The notes under the pieces were generated by a model. That model was not told the origin of the DNA. It searched no databases and was given only the letters and a program-made list of their open reading frames with translations. This document shows, one piece after another, positions 18,964 through 29,050 of a stretch of DNA of 64,000 nucleotides. Position numbers and translations under genes: made by a program. Where the stretch lies: assembly GCA_003248315.1 (NCBI GenBank), contig QKWM01000004.1, forward strand, positions 248,001 through 312,000. Direction: 5' to 3'. The DNA comes from Streptomyces sp. SW4. GTDB lineage: Bacteria > Actinomycetota > Actinomycetes > Streptomycetales > Streptomycetaceae. The first letter of the stretch is position 1. Every line of letters starts with the position of its first letter.

Positions 18964-19645
18964 GCCCAGAGCCGGATGCGACGGGCGGGGCGGGCTTTCC
19001 CGGAGGGCGGAAAGAGCGGGGACCACCTCAGAGGCGGACCACGACGAGGGCGATGTCATCCCGACCGCCGCTGGAGACGCAGAGGCGCGCCAGGACGGCG
19101 TCGGCGACTTGTTCCGTGCCCAGTCGGCCGCAGTCGCCGAGCCCATGGGCGAGGGCTGCGAGCGGTGGCGGGGAGGGACGGCCGCACCGAAAAGCAAGGC
19201 CATGCCCGACTTGCCACGACGGTGGCGCCGCCCGTCGCAATGAGTCGGTAGGCCGAAGTGCCGCACGGTCCGCGCTTCCTGAGCCTCCGGGAGCGATACG
19301 GCAAGGCGCTCCGGTGGCACGCGGTTGAGGAGCGGTCCACGGCCTTCAGCAGGTCCACGGGGCGGGGACGACGGGTGCCCAGGCGTTGGGTGGTAGCCGA
19401 CCTCCAGCAAAGACCGACAGTATGGGGCGAAAATCCCTAAATGGAGGCGGTGCGTGGCGCCATCTGAGGCGAGCCCTTCGGCCAGGAGGGGCCAGGCCAG
19501 CAAGTCGCGCCCGCGGAAGGCCGGCGTCGTGTAAGGCGAAGGGCGTCCACGCAATCCCGTGCGCGAGCCAGGCGGCGAGAGCGAGGCGGAACACCCCTTA
19601 AGGCGGGGTCCACTTCCCCGGCCGGGCGCAGTGCCGCCGCGCACT
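18964..19645. other. Stretch with only a phosphatase remnant
   Basis: About 680 bp. Apart from the fragment at 19028-19240, frames are short and not family-like. It may be decayed DNA. Confidence 0.35.
19028..19240 (-). pseudogene. C-terminal remnant of a SpoIIE/PP2C phosphatase
   Basis: The minus-strand frame ends GTEQVADAVLARLCVSSGGR, then DDIALVVVRL and a stop. This is the usual last 30 residues of a SpoIIE phosphatase (compare DDVALLAVRL in the gene at 24382). The upstream catalytic part is absent, so it is a fourth, decayed paralogue in this region. Confidence 0.55.
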
Positions 19646-19915
19646 TCACGGCGTCGGGCGGCCGGGCGCCCCGAGCCCTGGGGCTGGTGGAAGTCCTACG
19701 CCAGGGCCATGGGATCCTGCTGGGTGGCCGTACTCTGCGCCACGCGCGTCCAGATCGCCGATCAGGGCCCGGCGCAGCGCGAACGCGGCAGGGGCGTCGG
19801 CGGCCTTCGCGAAGGCGGCGACCAGATGGGCGACCCGCTGATCGTCGCCGGTCCGGACGGCGGCCACGATAGCGGCGATCAGCGGGAGGGCGGAGGCAGT
19901 CGGGGACGCAGACAT
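19646..19915 (-). CDS. Small hypothetical protein
   Basis: 89 aa from ATG 19915 (GAGG about 9 nt upstream; ATG 19924 is an alternative). It reads MSASPTASALPLIAAIVAAV, then RVAHLVAAFAKAADAPAAFA and LRRALIGDLDARGAEYG, giving a helical Ala-rich protein with a Pro/Gly tail. It is divergent from tetR; both starts flank the operator at 20035-20056, so it may be under the same control. Confidence 0.45.
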   Translation of the reverse strand: MSASPTASALPLIAAIVAAVRTGDDQRVAHLVAAFAKAADAPAAFALRRALIGDLDARGAEYGHPAGSHGPGVGLPPAPGLGAPGRPTP

Positions 19916-20034
19916 GGGCGGCATCCTCACCCGCCGCCTTCGGTCTGCGGCAAGACGCCTGCCGGCCAAACCACCCATCAGAGTGATCTCCACCCGGACC
20001 GACCCCAGGCCGACGCCGTTCCCTTCACCGAATT

Positions 20035-20056
20035 CCATACGGGTCGGCCCGTATGG
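20035..20056. promoter_or_regulatory. TetR operator (perfect inverted repeat)
   Basis: Perfect 9-bp arms CCATACGGG and CCCGTATGG separated by 4 nt (TCGG). It is centred about 24 bp before the tetR ATG at 20069 and between two divergent genes, the classical position for an autoregulatory TetR operator. Confidence 0.75.
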
Positions 20057-20068
20057 TAATTGTGGGTG

Positions 20069-20656
20069 ATGGTTTCTTCTTCTGCGGGGCGAGGGCGTCC
20101 CAGGGATGCCAGGTCGGGTGAAGCGATCGTCGAGGCGACCGCTGAGCTGGTGGCCGAGGGCGGGTACGGGGCGCTGACGATCGGTGCGGTCGCCGCGCGT
20201 GCGGGAGTCGGCAAGGACACGATCTACCGGCGCTGGTCCGGCAAGCCGGAGCTGGTCTACGAGGCGGTGTTCACCACCGCCGACACCGCCGTCCTGCCGG
20301 ACACGGGGACGCTGGAAGGCGACCTGACCGCGGTGGTGGGGTCGCTGGTGGAGGAGTTCTCCGCACCGGCGGCCGCGGCGGCCCTGCCGGGCCTGCTGGC
20401 CGACTTCGCCGCCGTACCCGAGCTGCGCGCCACGATCCGCACCCGGTTCCTCAGCCCCGCCAAGGAGCGGCTGACCGCGGTGTTCGACCGCGCCGTGCAG
20501 CGCGGTGAGTCGGCCCAGGACGTGCCCGTCGACCTGGTGCTGGACACGCTGGCCGGGGCGGTCTTCTTCCACCTCGGCATCGTGGGCGAAGAGCCGGATG
20601 CGGATCTGGCCCGGCGTATCGCGGCGATGATCGTCAAGGGAATCGAGGTCCGGTGA
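20069..20656 (+). CDS. TetR-family transcription repressor
   Basis: 195 aa from ATG 20069. The N-terminal HTH runs GEAIVEATAELVAEGGYGAL, then TIGAVAARAGVGKDTIYRRW (recognition helix GKDTIYRRW) and KPELVYEAVF. The C-terminal ligand domain has AVFDRAVQRGE and VDLVLDTLAGAVFFHLGIVG, the TetR_C arrangement. The start lies only 12 nt after the operator and has little ribosome site, so the transcript may be almost leaderless. Its TGA overlaps the GTG of the membrane protein gene, which is therefore a likely regulated partner. Confidence 0.9.
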   Translation: MVSSSAGRGRPRDARSGEAIVEATAELVAEGGYGALTIGAVAARAGVGKDTIYRRWSGKPELVYEAVFTTADTAVLPDTGTLEGDLTAVVGSLVEEFSAPAAAAALPGLLADFAAVPELRATIRTRFLSPAKERLTAVFDRAVQRGESAQDVPVDLVLDTLAGAVFFHLGIVGEEPDADLARRIAAMIVKGIEVR

Positions 20657-21027
20657 ACGGCTGGCTCCTGGCCGCAGGAACACTCGCTGCCGGCACCACG
20701 GCCATCCACATCGCCGCCGGTGGACGCAGCGTCGTCCGCCCTCTCCTGGCCGGCCCGCTGGCCGCCGAGCCGAGGCGGACCCTGCACGCGGTGTGGCACC
20801 TGGTCACCGCGGACCTGCTCCTCAGCGCCGTCGTACTGCTGGCCCTGGCCTGGGTGAGCGCACCCAGTACGGCGCTGGTGCTGTTCATCGCCGCCCAGTA
20901 CCTCGCCTACACCGTCGCCTTCCTCACCGTCACCCTCACCGCCCGCTGGCCACGGCCCCTGCTGAAGCTGCCGCAGTGGACGCTGCTGCTGCCCATCTCC
21001 CTGTGCACCTTCATCAGCACCCTCTGA
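20653..21027 (+). CDS. Four-helix integral membrane protein
   Basis: GTG 20653 overlaps the tetR stop by 4 nt. 124 aa with about four hydrophobic segments: WLLAAGTLAAGTTAIHIAAG, LLLSAVVLLALAWVS, ALVLFIAAQYLAYTVAFLTV and TLLLPISLCTFISTL. No transporter signature was recognised. Translational coupling to a TetR repressor suggests it responds to the same ligand. Confidence 0.75.
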   Translation: MNGWLLAAGTLAAGTTAIHIAAGGRSVVRPLLAGPLAAEPRRTLHAVWHLVTADLLLSAVVLLALAWVSAPSTALVLFIAAQYLAYTVAFLTVTLTARWPRPLLKLPQWTLLLPISLCTFISTL

Positions 21028-21090
21028 GCCGACGCCCGCCCCTGGGCTGCTGGCAGGGCTCCTCGCCGCTGGGCGCGGATACTGGAGGTG

Positions 21091-23155
21091 ATGGACTGGA
21101 CGGCGGCGGACATGACGGGTGAGGCCGCGCGCGATGCGGGCGGCTGGCTGGGTGCGCTGCGGTGGCCGCCGTGGCCACCGATCAGTCCGGGGCGATCGTC
21201 CGCTGGGACCGCACCGCGCAGGACCTCCTCGGATACGCCGCCCGTGAGGTGGTGGGCCGGCACATCTCCGACCTGCTGCACCCGGAGGCGGACCGTTCCC
21301 TGGGCCGCTCGCTGTGGGAGCGTGCGGTCACCGGCCGGGGTGTGACGGGCACGGTGACGGCCTGGCATCACGACGGGCACCCGCTGGAGCTGGAGATCTG
21401 GGCCACCCCGGTGCCCGCCCGCACCCGCGGCGGCACCACGGTGCTGGTCTTCGTCGCCGACGCCCACGCCGCCCGCGCGATCCGCGGCTCGTCCGCGGTG
21501 TGGGACGGGCTGTTCGCCCGTTCACCGGTCGGTATTGGCGTGCTGGACACCCAGCTGCGGTTCCTGCGGGTCAATCCCGCGCTTCAGGCCATGAACGGCC
21601 TGCCGGAGGCCGCGCACATCGGCCGGCGCCTGGTGGAGATCCTGCCCGGCGTCAACGCCTCCGACATGGAAGCCGCCATGCGGCAGGTTCTCGAGCAAGG
21701 CGAGCCGGTCCTGGACTCCCGCCGAACCGGCCGCACCCCCGCCGATCCCGACCATGATCACGTGTGGTCGTGCTCCTACGTACGCCTGGAAGACCTCGAC
21801 GGCCATCCGATCGGGCTGACCGCCACGCTGATCGACATCACCGCCCAGCAGCAGGCCGAACTCGACGCCGCCGCCGGCCGGCGCCGCCTGGCCCTCATCA
21901 ACGAAGCCACCGCCAAGATCGGCACCAGTCTGGATCTGGAGCGCACCGCGCAGGAGCTCGCCGACGCCGCTGTCCCCGACCTCGCCGACGCCGCCACCGT
22001 CGATGTCCTGGACAGCCTCGCCACCAGCAGCGACGTCGGCCCCGGACTGGTCGGCGGGATCGCCCTGCGCCGCCTGGGCAAAGCACCGCTGACCGGCTCG
22101 CCGGCCACCGACACCCTCGCCCCCCTCGGCCGCACCCTCACCTTCCCCGCCAACGCCCCTACACCCAGGTGCTCGCCGCCCGCCGCTCCTACCGCATCGC
22201 CCGCCTGGACGCCCAGGCCATCGCCCCCGCCGCCCGCCACTCCACCGCCCCCGCCACGCTCCTGGCCCTGGGCGTGCACTCGTTCATGATGGTGCCGCTG
22301 ATAGCCCGCGGCACCGTGCTGGGCCTGGCCACCTTCTACCGCCACCGCCCCCTCGGCCCGTTCACCGACGACGACGAAGCCCTCGCCGGCGAACTCGCTG
22401 CCCGCGCCGCGGTTTGCGTGGACAACGCCCGCCTCTACCACCGCGAACACGACACCGCCCTGATCTTGCAGCGCAGCATGCTGCCCCAGCACATCACCCC
22501 GCCCCCCGGCCTGGAGGTCGCCCACCGCTACCTGCCCGCCAGCGACGCCAGCGAGGTCGGCGGCGACTGGTACGACGTCGTCCGCCTCACCGGCGCACGC
22601 GCAGCACTCGCCATCGGCGACGTCATGGGCCACGGCACCACGGCGGCCGCAGTCATGGGCCGTCTGTCCGCCAGCGTGCGCGCCCTGGCCCGCCTCGACC
22701 TCGAACCGGAAGACCTCCTGCACCAGCTGGAAGCCGCTCTGGACGACCTGGCCGAACCGATGCTCGCCACCTTCTGCTACGCCGTCCTCGCCCCGGCAAG
22801 CGGCCACTGCCGCATCACCCGCGCCGGCCACCCGCCCCCGGCCCTGGTCGAGCTCGACGGCACCGCCCGCCTTCTCGACCTGCCCCCAGGCGTTCCGCTC
22901 GGTGTCGGCAACAACCCCTTCACCACCACCGACCTCACCCTCCAGCCCGGCAGCATCCTCCTCTTCTACACCGACGGCCTCATCGAAGCCCGGGGCAGCG
23001 ACATCGACGACCGCCTCGCCGAACTCACCCACCACCTGGCCCAGCCCAGCACCTCCCTCGACCAGATGTGCGACACCCTCCTCACCCACCTGGTGCCGGC
23101 CTCCGCCGACGACGACATCGCCCTGCTCGCCGCACGCCTGCCCCCCAACCCATGA
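21091..23155 (+). CDS. SpoIIE-type PP2C phosphatase with PAS and GAF, frameshifted
   Basis: Combined frames give about 688 aa. N-terminal PAS: VATDQSGAIVRWDRTAQDLL, GYAAREVVGRHISDLL. Second PAS: FARSPVGIGVLDTQLRFLRV. GAF: LINEATAKIGTSLDLERTAQ to MVPLIARGTVLGLATFYRHR. PP2C: EVGGDWYDVVRL, LAIGDVMGHGTTAAAVMG, AGHPPPALVELDG, YTDGLIEARG and ADDDIALLAARLP. Frame changes lie near 21155 and 22160. The start ATG 21091 has GGAGG very close (2 nt). GTG 21162 would avoid the first frameshift but cuts the N-terminus. Same role as the gene at 16341. Confidence 0.8.
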
Positions 23156-23535
23156 CAGCCATCCGCCCTTACGTTCCGCGTCGAGGGGCACACCGCCCGC
23201 CCTCCTCCTGCCCCCGCTGCACCCCGCCGCGCAGGCGGGCACAGCGAGCCGAGCCTGCGGTCATCCACGCAGGTGCGCCGCCCTCCGTCGTCGCTCGGCC
23301 TCCGACGCTGACAGATCCACCCCGCGCCTGCGCTCCGGCCGGCGCCGCGCGGTGAAGAGGTGCACGCGGCCAGGTGGCGCGGCGAGGGCCTGTGCGCCAA
23401 GGCTCCACCCTGCTGCGCAGCAGGACACCAACCAGCAGCGGCCGCCGACTCGTTGCACCAGCCGCGTACGTACACGCGGCCGCCACCGGCAACCCTGGCC
23501 GCGCTGTCCCGCAGGGTCGGCCGTAGCCTGCCCTC
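23156..23535. other. Non-coding stretch
   Basis: About 380 bp between the phosphatase and carbonic anhydrase genes. Frames are Arg/Pro/Ala-rich shadows. No hairpin or motif stands out. Confidence 0.4.
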
Positions 23536-24177
23536 ATGACTGAGATCACGACGCCCACTCCGCAAGACGCCTTCGAGCTGCTCATGGCCGGTAACCAGCG
23601 GTTCGTCACCGGAGCGCCCGAGCACCCCAACCAGGACGCCGCCCGCCGTGCCCAGACCGCGCCGGCCCAGAATCCCTTCGCGGTGGTCTTCGGATGCTCC
23701 GACTCCCGCCTGGCCGCCGAGATCATCTTCGACCGCGGCCTGGGCGACCTGTTCGTGGTCCGTACCGCCGGGCACGTGGCCGGTACCGAGGTCCTCGGGA
23801 GTCTGGAGTTCGGCGCGTCCGTCCTGGGCGCGCCGCTGATCGTCGTTCTCGGGCACGACTCGTGCGGCGCCGTCGCCGCGGCCTGCTCCGCCCTGGAGAA
23901 CGGGCAGACGCCGGGCGGCTTCGTCCGGGACGTCGTGGAGCGGGTGACCCCCAGTGTCCTCGCGGCCCGCGCCGCCGGACGGGTCGAGCCGGAGGAGATT
24001 CTGGCCGAGCACATCGGGCACACCGTGGACCTGTTGCTGGAGCGCTCCCGCGTCCTGGCCGAGCGGGTGGCAGACGGCCGCCTCGGCGTGGTGGGGCTCT
24101 CCTACCGGCTGGCTGACGGCAGTGCCCAGCTCGTCGCCGCCCGCGGCCTCGACACGGCGATCCCCGCCGCGTCCTGA
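23536..24177 (+). CDS. Beta-class carbonic anhydrase
   Basis: 213 aa, intact. It interconverts CO2 and bicarbonate in the cytoplasm. The zinc site is visible: C54-S-D56-S-R58 (VVFGCSDSRL), then H107 and C110 in VLGHDSCGAV; D56/R58 form the gating dyad. DAFELLMAGNQRFVTG at the start and FVVRTAGHVAGTEVLGSLEF are family features. It is a single gene flanked by SpoIIE phosphatases, with no obvious functional link. Confidence 0.93.
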   Translation: MTEITTPTPQDAFELLMAGNQRFVTGAPEHPNQDAARRAQTAPAQNPFAVVFGCSDSRLAAEIIFDRGLGDLFVVRTAGHVAGTEVLGSLEFGASVLGAPLIVVLGHDSCGAVAAACSALENGQTPGGFVRDVVERVTPSVLAARAAGRVEPEEILAEHIGHTVDLLLERSRVLAERVADGRLGVVGLSYRLADGSAQLVAARGLDTAIPAAS

Positions 24178-24381
24178 CCGGGGACCGCCCGCTCCCCTGC
24201 CCGCAGTGGTGGAAGAAAGACAGAGTCCGGCACCGTGCACGCTGCTGTCGCAGGCGGGTACGCCGCGGCGAGCCGGTGCCGCTGAGATCCCCTTGGCGGC
24301 GCCGGTCCGCGCCCGGGGCAGAACGGGCGCTGTCGGGGGCAGCTGCGTCGTACGGCGAGCGTGGCGGGGAAGGGGAGCGGG

Positions 24382-25681
24382 ATGGATGACTTCGAGGTGG
24401 ACGATGTGGTGCAGCGGGCGCTGGACCGGCTGACCCTGCTGGCCGAGGCGACCACGGCGCTGTCCAGCACCCTGGACCCGCATGAAGGGCTCAGACGCGT
24501 GTGCCGCATCGCCGTCCCCCAGCTGGCCGACTGGTGCGCGGTGGACCTCCTCGAAGACGACGGCCGGCCGCGGCGCGTCTGCGTCGTCCACCGAGACCCC
24601 GACATGCTGCCCGTGGGGGACTGGCCGGCCTGCTGCCCGAGGTACCCGACGTCCCGGTCGGGCCGCTCGCGCGCGTGCCTTGCGGGGCCGGTCCGCTGCT
24701 GGTGACCGCCGACGAGGCTTCTACCGCCACACCGTCGGCGGACCCTTTGCACGCCCGGCAGCTGGAGCTGTTCGAACTCATGGGCACCCACACCGCCGTC
24801 GTCGCACCGCTCCGTGCCCGCCGCCAGGTCCTCGGCGCGATCAGCGCGGGCCGCGGCCCGGCCGCGCCCCGCTGACATCCGACGATCTGGCCATGGTGGA
24901 GGACCTGGCCCACCGCGTGGCGCTCGGGCTGGACAACGCCCGGCTGTATCTCCAGACCCAGCACATCGCCGAACGCCTGCAGCGCTCCCTGCTGCCCACC
25001 CTGCCCCAGGGCGGCCGGCTGCAACTGGCCGCCCGCTACGCCCCGGCCGCCACCACCGCCGAGGTCGGCGGCGACTGGTACGACAGCTTCCCCCTCGTCA
25101 GCGGACACACCACGCTGATCATCGGAGACGTCACCGGACACGACCTGCGCGCGGCCGTAACCATGAGCCAACTGCGCAACATGCTGCGCGGCATCGCCAG
25201 CGACCGCCAGGAACCACCCGGGCACATCCTGCGCCGCCTCGACCTCGCCCACCACACCCTCTACCCCACCGCCACCGCCACCTGCGTCTACGCACTCCTC
25301 GACCAGACCGACGACGGAACCTGGGTCCTTGAGTACTCCAGCGCCGGACACCCGCCACCCCTGCTGATCACCCACGACGGCGACACCCGCTACCTCACGG
25401 GCGGCCACGGACTCCTGCTCGGCGTCGACCCCGACGCGGCCCGCACCCACGCCACCGAAACCCTGCCCGCCCGCTCCACCGTGCTGCTGTACACCGACGG
25501 TCTCATCGAACGTCGTGGCGAGAGCCTCGACCAGAGCATGACGCGCCTGCGCCAGCATGCCGCCGCCCTCGCCCGCGAACCCGTGGACACCTTCTGCGAC
25601 GAGCTCCTGACCGGACTGGCCTCCGACCACGCCGACGACGTCGCGCTCCTGGCCGTACGCCTCCCCGCCAGCCCCCGGTGA
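24382..25681 (+). CDS. SpoIIE-type PP2C phosphatase with GAF domain, frameshifted
   Basis: ATG 24382 after GGGGAGCGGG. Combined frames give about 433 aa. GAF: DRLTLLAEATTALSSTLDPH, VPQLADWCAVDLLEDDGRPR, then LFELMGTHTAVVAPLRARRQ. PP2C: QRSLLPTLPQGGRLQLAARY, EVGGDWYDSFPL, LIIGDVTGHDLRAAV, SAGHPPPLLITHDG, YTDGLIERRGE and ADDVALLAVRLP. Frame changes near 24630 and 24865 sit in or beside G/C runs. It is the shortest of the three full phosphatases, with a single sensor domain. Confidence 0.8.
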
Positions 25682-26078
25682 CACTTTCGCTCACGGCCTT
25701 CCCCCGGAGAAGACGACGGTCTTGGCACGCTCGTATAGGCAGCGAGGGGGGTGGCTGACCGGCTCCGACCAGCAGTGAGTCTGCTGCGGAGTGGTCAGTG
25801 GCCAGGCGCTTCAGGTCGTGGGACCCAACAAGCCGGCCACCACTCCCGACGCCCACCCAAACCACGGCCCCTCCTCGGAATCCGACAACTGCCGAGAGAT
25901 TAGAGAAGCGCGAGCAGCCAGGCAGCCCCGGCGGCCTGCCGCGCGCGGCGAGGCGTTGCAGGGCCGCGAGTCCTCTTACCGTGCGTTGCCTCGTACGCGC
26001 TCGCCCTCTGTCCAACACGACATTCCCCGGGCCGTTGCCAGTTCCCCGCCAGCTCCGATCGTCCCGGCCCGAGGCGGA
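25682..26078. other. Non-coding stretch
   Basis: About 400 bp between converging genes (phosphatase + and thioesterase -). No coding-like frame. No strong hairpin was found by eye. Confidence 0.4.
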
Positions 26079-26486
26079 TCAGGCTTGCGTGTAGCGAGCA
26101 AAGAACTCGATCTCGGCCTCCGAGATGCGTCGCGGACGGCCTGTATCCAGGTTGTACGCCGCCATCTTGGTCGTGGCCTCGGCGTACGTGCGGTCAGCGT
26201 CCCGGATAACGTATCCAAGCTCGAGCCGCGCCCCCCGGCAGCTGACGACCCATACATCCACGTCTACCGGCTCCTCGCGGTACACCAGAGGAGCGCGATA
26301 GTCCACGGTGGACTGGCTGACCACAAAGGCATACTGACGGCGGTCGGCCTCGTCGGCGGGCAGCAGGTCGTTGAACATCCGCGTCCGCGCTTCCTCCAGA
26401 TAGGTGAGGAACAGTGAGTTGTTGACGTGCCCGTAGGTATCCGCATCGGCCCAGCGCAGCGGGAGCGGATAGGTGTACTTGGTCAT
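26079..26486 (-). CDS. Acyl-CoA thioesterase (4HBT hot-dog fold)
   Basis: 135 aa from ATG 26486. The family signature is intact: R11-W-A-D-A-D16-T-Y-G-H-V-N-N, where D16 is the usual catalytic acid, followed by SLFLTYLEEARTRMF and SQSTVDYRAPLVYREEPVDV. The C-terminus ISEAEIEFFARYTQA fits. It hydrolyses acyl-CoA (the chain type cannot be read). An upstream in-frame ATG at 26531 adds 15 residues unlike the family. The stop faces the phosphatase gene. Confidence 0.88.
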   Translation of the reverse strand: MTKYTYPLPLRWADADTYGHVNNSLFLTYLEEARTRMFNDLLPADEADRRQYAFVVSQSTVDYRAPLVYREEPVDVDVWVVSCRGARLELGYVIRDADRTYAEATTKMAAYNLDTGRPRRISEAEIEFFARYTQA

Positions 26487-26578
26487 CTCGGGTCTTTCTG
26501 TGTAGAGGGCGAAGTGCAGTGGGGGGCGCACGCTGGGGAGACGCCCGCCAAGGCGGCTTCCCAGCGGAGCTGTTGGAT

Positions 26579-27984
26579 CTAGGGCTCCTGTCCCGCTCCC
26601 GCCTCCGGGTATCCGACTCCCCGCAGTAGCGATCTTCGATCAGGTTCAGGACCTCGCGCAGCACCTGCTGCTCGGTGTCGCGCTCTTCGAGGAGTTCCCC
26701 GATGCGCGCGGCCGCTGCGTCGGCTTCGGCTGGCAGCGCCGCGCGAACCAGCTGAAGGATTTCGGTGCGGCAGGCGCCCCGCACGGCTTCCCTCGGTACA
26801 CGCGCGATGACGGTGGCAGGCGAGACATGGGTGACTGACCAGCAACCGGCCGTCTCTTCCACCGCCCACACCACGGTGCGCTGGTCAGGCGCGAGCGTCA
26901 GCTGGGCGTCGGGGCCCAGGACTTTACTGATCGCCGGCATCGAGATGCTGTTTTCCCCGGCCAGCGCTGCCGCGTCCTCTGCGTTCGCCACGACCATCCG
27001 GGAGGCCAAGGCCGCCGCCTCCCGCCTCCAGCGGGTCGCGGCGTCCTCGGCGACGCGATTCTGCGCGTGCCGCTGCGCAGCTTCCACATCGTCCTGGTTG
27101 GCCGTCGTGGCTGCCCAGGCGTTCCGGGCGCCTCCGAGTGCGTCGCGCTCCTCTTCGCCGCCCTCGACCCAAGTGATCACGACGAACCGGCACTCCGGCA
27201 TCGAGGCCGGGTAGAGAACGTGGCTGACGACTTCGACCGTTTCCCAGTCCAGCGCCGGCACATTCATCCGGAATACATGGCCGTCACGCGTCTCGCCCAT
27301 GTCGTGCTCGGTCTCCCAGACGTGTCTGACGTCGGGATCCTTCTTGACCTTTTCGATCAGCTCGCGCAGCTCGGCGTCATCCTGCCTCGTGGCCTCGGCG
27401 AACTTGAGTATCTTCACGTAGGCCGAGGCATGGATGTCCCAGTCCTGGTACTGGGTACGCGCCTCCGGCGACGTCAAGGCCCACAGGATGAGGTTCGCTC
27501 CCGGCTCCATCACCCAGGGCCACCACTCAGCCATGGCGGTGTTGAAGCCCAGGATGTTCCAGTGCTGGTCGCACAGGTACGCAGGGCTGGGCATCTGCCG
27601 GTCGATGAGCAGACGCAGGGCCTGCTGGAGCTGCGGCTGGTTCGCACCGCGCGGCGGAATCAGGTTCGAGCCGATGTTGTACAGCAGGAGTGCGTGGCGC
27701 TCCTCGCGGTCCAGACGGAGCAGGGTCGCCAGCGACTCGCACTGCGGAGGGGTCAGCCGTGGCGGCGTCGCACCCTTTTCGATCTTGCGATAGGTGCGCT
27801 CTCCCATGCCAAGAGCCTTGGCTGCCCTAGGTTGCGTGACGCCTGCTGCCTTGCGCCACCGGCGCAGCAGCGCACCGAAGCCCATGTACTGGCCGGCAAG
27901 CTGCTGCCCGTCGGCGCCATTGCCGGAGGTCTCCTCTTCCGCAGCGCCGTCGCTGTCGGGCTGGTCCGGTTCCGTCGCGTCCAT
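26579..27984 (-). CDS. XRE-family regulator with MmyB-like ligand-binding domain
   Basis: ATG 27984 preceded by GGGAGG. About 467 aa. The HTH at residues 36-80 reads GALLRRWRKAAGVTQPRAAK, then MGERTYRKIEKG. The MmyB-type domain follows with QHWNILGFNTAMAEWWPWVM, a motif used by these regulators to bind a lipid-like ligand. An additional C-terminal domain (about 290-450) is helical with a DGHVFRMNVPALDWETV segment. The frame runs on past 26579 into the thioesterase. A one-base shift near 26590 gives a TAG at 26579, which I take as the natural stop. It probably controls itself and the adjacent thioesterase. Confidence 0.75.
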
Positions 27985-28518
27985 TGAGATCCTCCCTCTC
28001 CTCTCGGACGGAGACGCCTGTTTTCGGGCATGAAAAAAGAGGGGCAGCACAATTGCTGACCCCCGCCCTGCCGTCTCCCCACCAAGACCATACGCAAAGA
28101 TTTAGCCGATCTTGACCACGTGTGGCCTCGCCCACATACCACCTGGAATGCATTGTTTATTCCTGAACGGAATTCGGCGACCCTGGAGCGACGTTCACTG
28201 CCGAATGGGACATCTCGCCAAGGAGTTCATGATCGATCCGCGAAACCGGCAAAAGTGTGCCGGTTTTCGTTCGGAGTCCTCCCGGCCGGTCTAGACCAGC
28301 CTGCGGAAACCCCGACTCCCTAGGAGGGGATCGGTGCATTGCGCTTACGGCGCAAGCGACTTACGGCCCCGTAGGTGAATCGCCGGGCGCTCGCCAGCCG
28401 ACTGATCTATGCGCGTAAAACGGGCAAAAGATCGCCGTTGACGCTCTCGTGCGGCTTGGCTTAAATCCATCTGACCAGCCGTTTCAACACGCAGCGGCAT
28501 GAAGCACAGGGGGGCGCA
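27985..28518. other. Regulatory/intergenic stretch
   Basis: About 530 bp without a convincing gene, locally less GC-rich. It holds a hairpin terminator (28243-28268) and probably the promoters of the XRE gene (leftward) and the mobile-element genes (rightward). Confidence 0.45.
28243..28268. terminator. Hairpin with T-run
   Basis: AAACCGGC (28243-28250) pairs with GCCGGTTT (28259-28266) across an 8-nt loop and is followed by TTCG. This is one of the few intrinsic-terminator-like hairpins with a short T-run. It separates the XRE operon from the mobile-element backbone. Confidence 0.5.
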
Positions 28519-28640
28519 GTGAAGATCATCTCCGGGATGCTCGGGGCGATCCGACGGCTGCACGCGCCACGGCCCGCGGCCTCGACCCGCAGGCGCGGGT
28601 GCCGGCGCCCTCCCTCAGCGACTTGTACCGCGGTCTTTAG
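28519..28640 (+). CDS. Small mobile-element protein, frameshifted
   Basis: GTG 28519 with AGGGGGG upstream. The first frame reads VKIISGMLGAIRRLHAPRPA and, with one base changed near 28597, continues ARVPAPSLSDLYRGL to a TAG at 28638-28640. The product of about 40 aa has a conserved-looking SLSDLYRGL end, typical of tiny ORFs at the left of actinomycete conjugative elements (from memory). Function unknown. Confidence 0.4.
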
Positions 28641-29050
28641 CTAAGTCTGGATCTTGTTGCGACACCCGCATATGTTCGTCGTCCCTCGCCGGGCACCCCG
28701 CCCGGCGTCTGACGCCAGAAGGAGCGGCATGCGGTTCACGCGAGTCGGCCGGGCCAGGTAGCCCAGTAAACAGCGGCGGCGCCCGAGAGGTGCAACTCCC
28801 AGACGCCGTCCGCCAAATGGCACTCCTGCCCGTGCAAGGGCCGGAGATTTACCCACCATCACCGCACCGGGCCAATTCCCAAACACGCCCCGGAGCGGCT
28901 TCCACTTCAGAGGAGAGTGTTGCATGCGCACCGCCCTGCGCAAAAGGCCAATCAGTCCGGCCAGCGCGGCAGGCTGCCCCCTGTCCATCGCCGGCGACCG
29001 CATACCGGCCCGGCAGGGCTCGCTCCAGCACGGCGTCGGGGTGGGGCCTG
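28641..29050. other. Intergenic stretch upstream of the initiator gene
   Basis: About 410 bp with no supported gene. A frame continuous with the initiator extends up to 28790, but its translation is not family-like. It probably contains the initiator promoter. Confidence 0.4.

Noticed and set aside
21776..23242. 488-codon frame antisense to the second phosphatase
   Set aside because: Low-complexity shadow of an evident PP2C gene.
22966..24591. 541-codon minus frame spanning carbonic anhydrase
   Set aside because: Antisense of a gene with a full zinc site; no motif in the minus reading.
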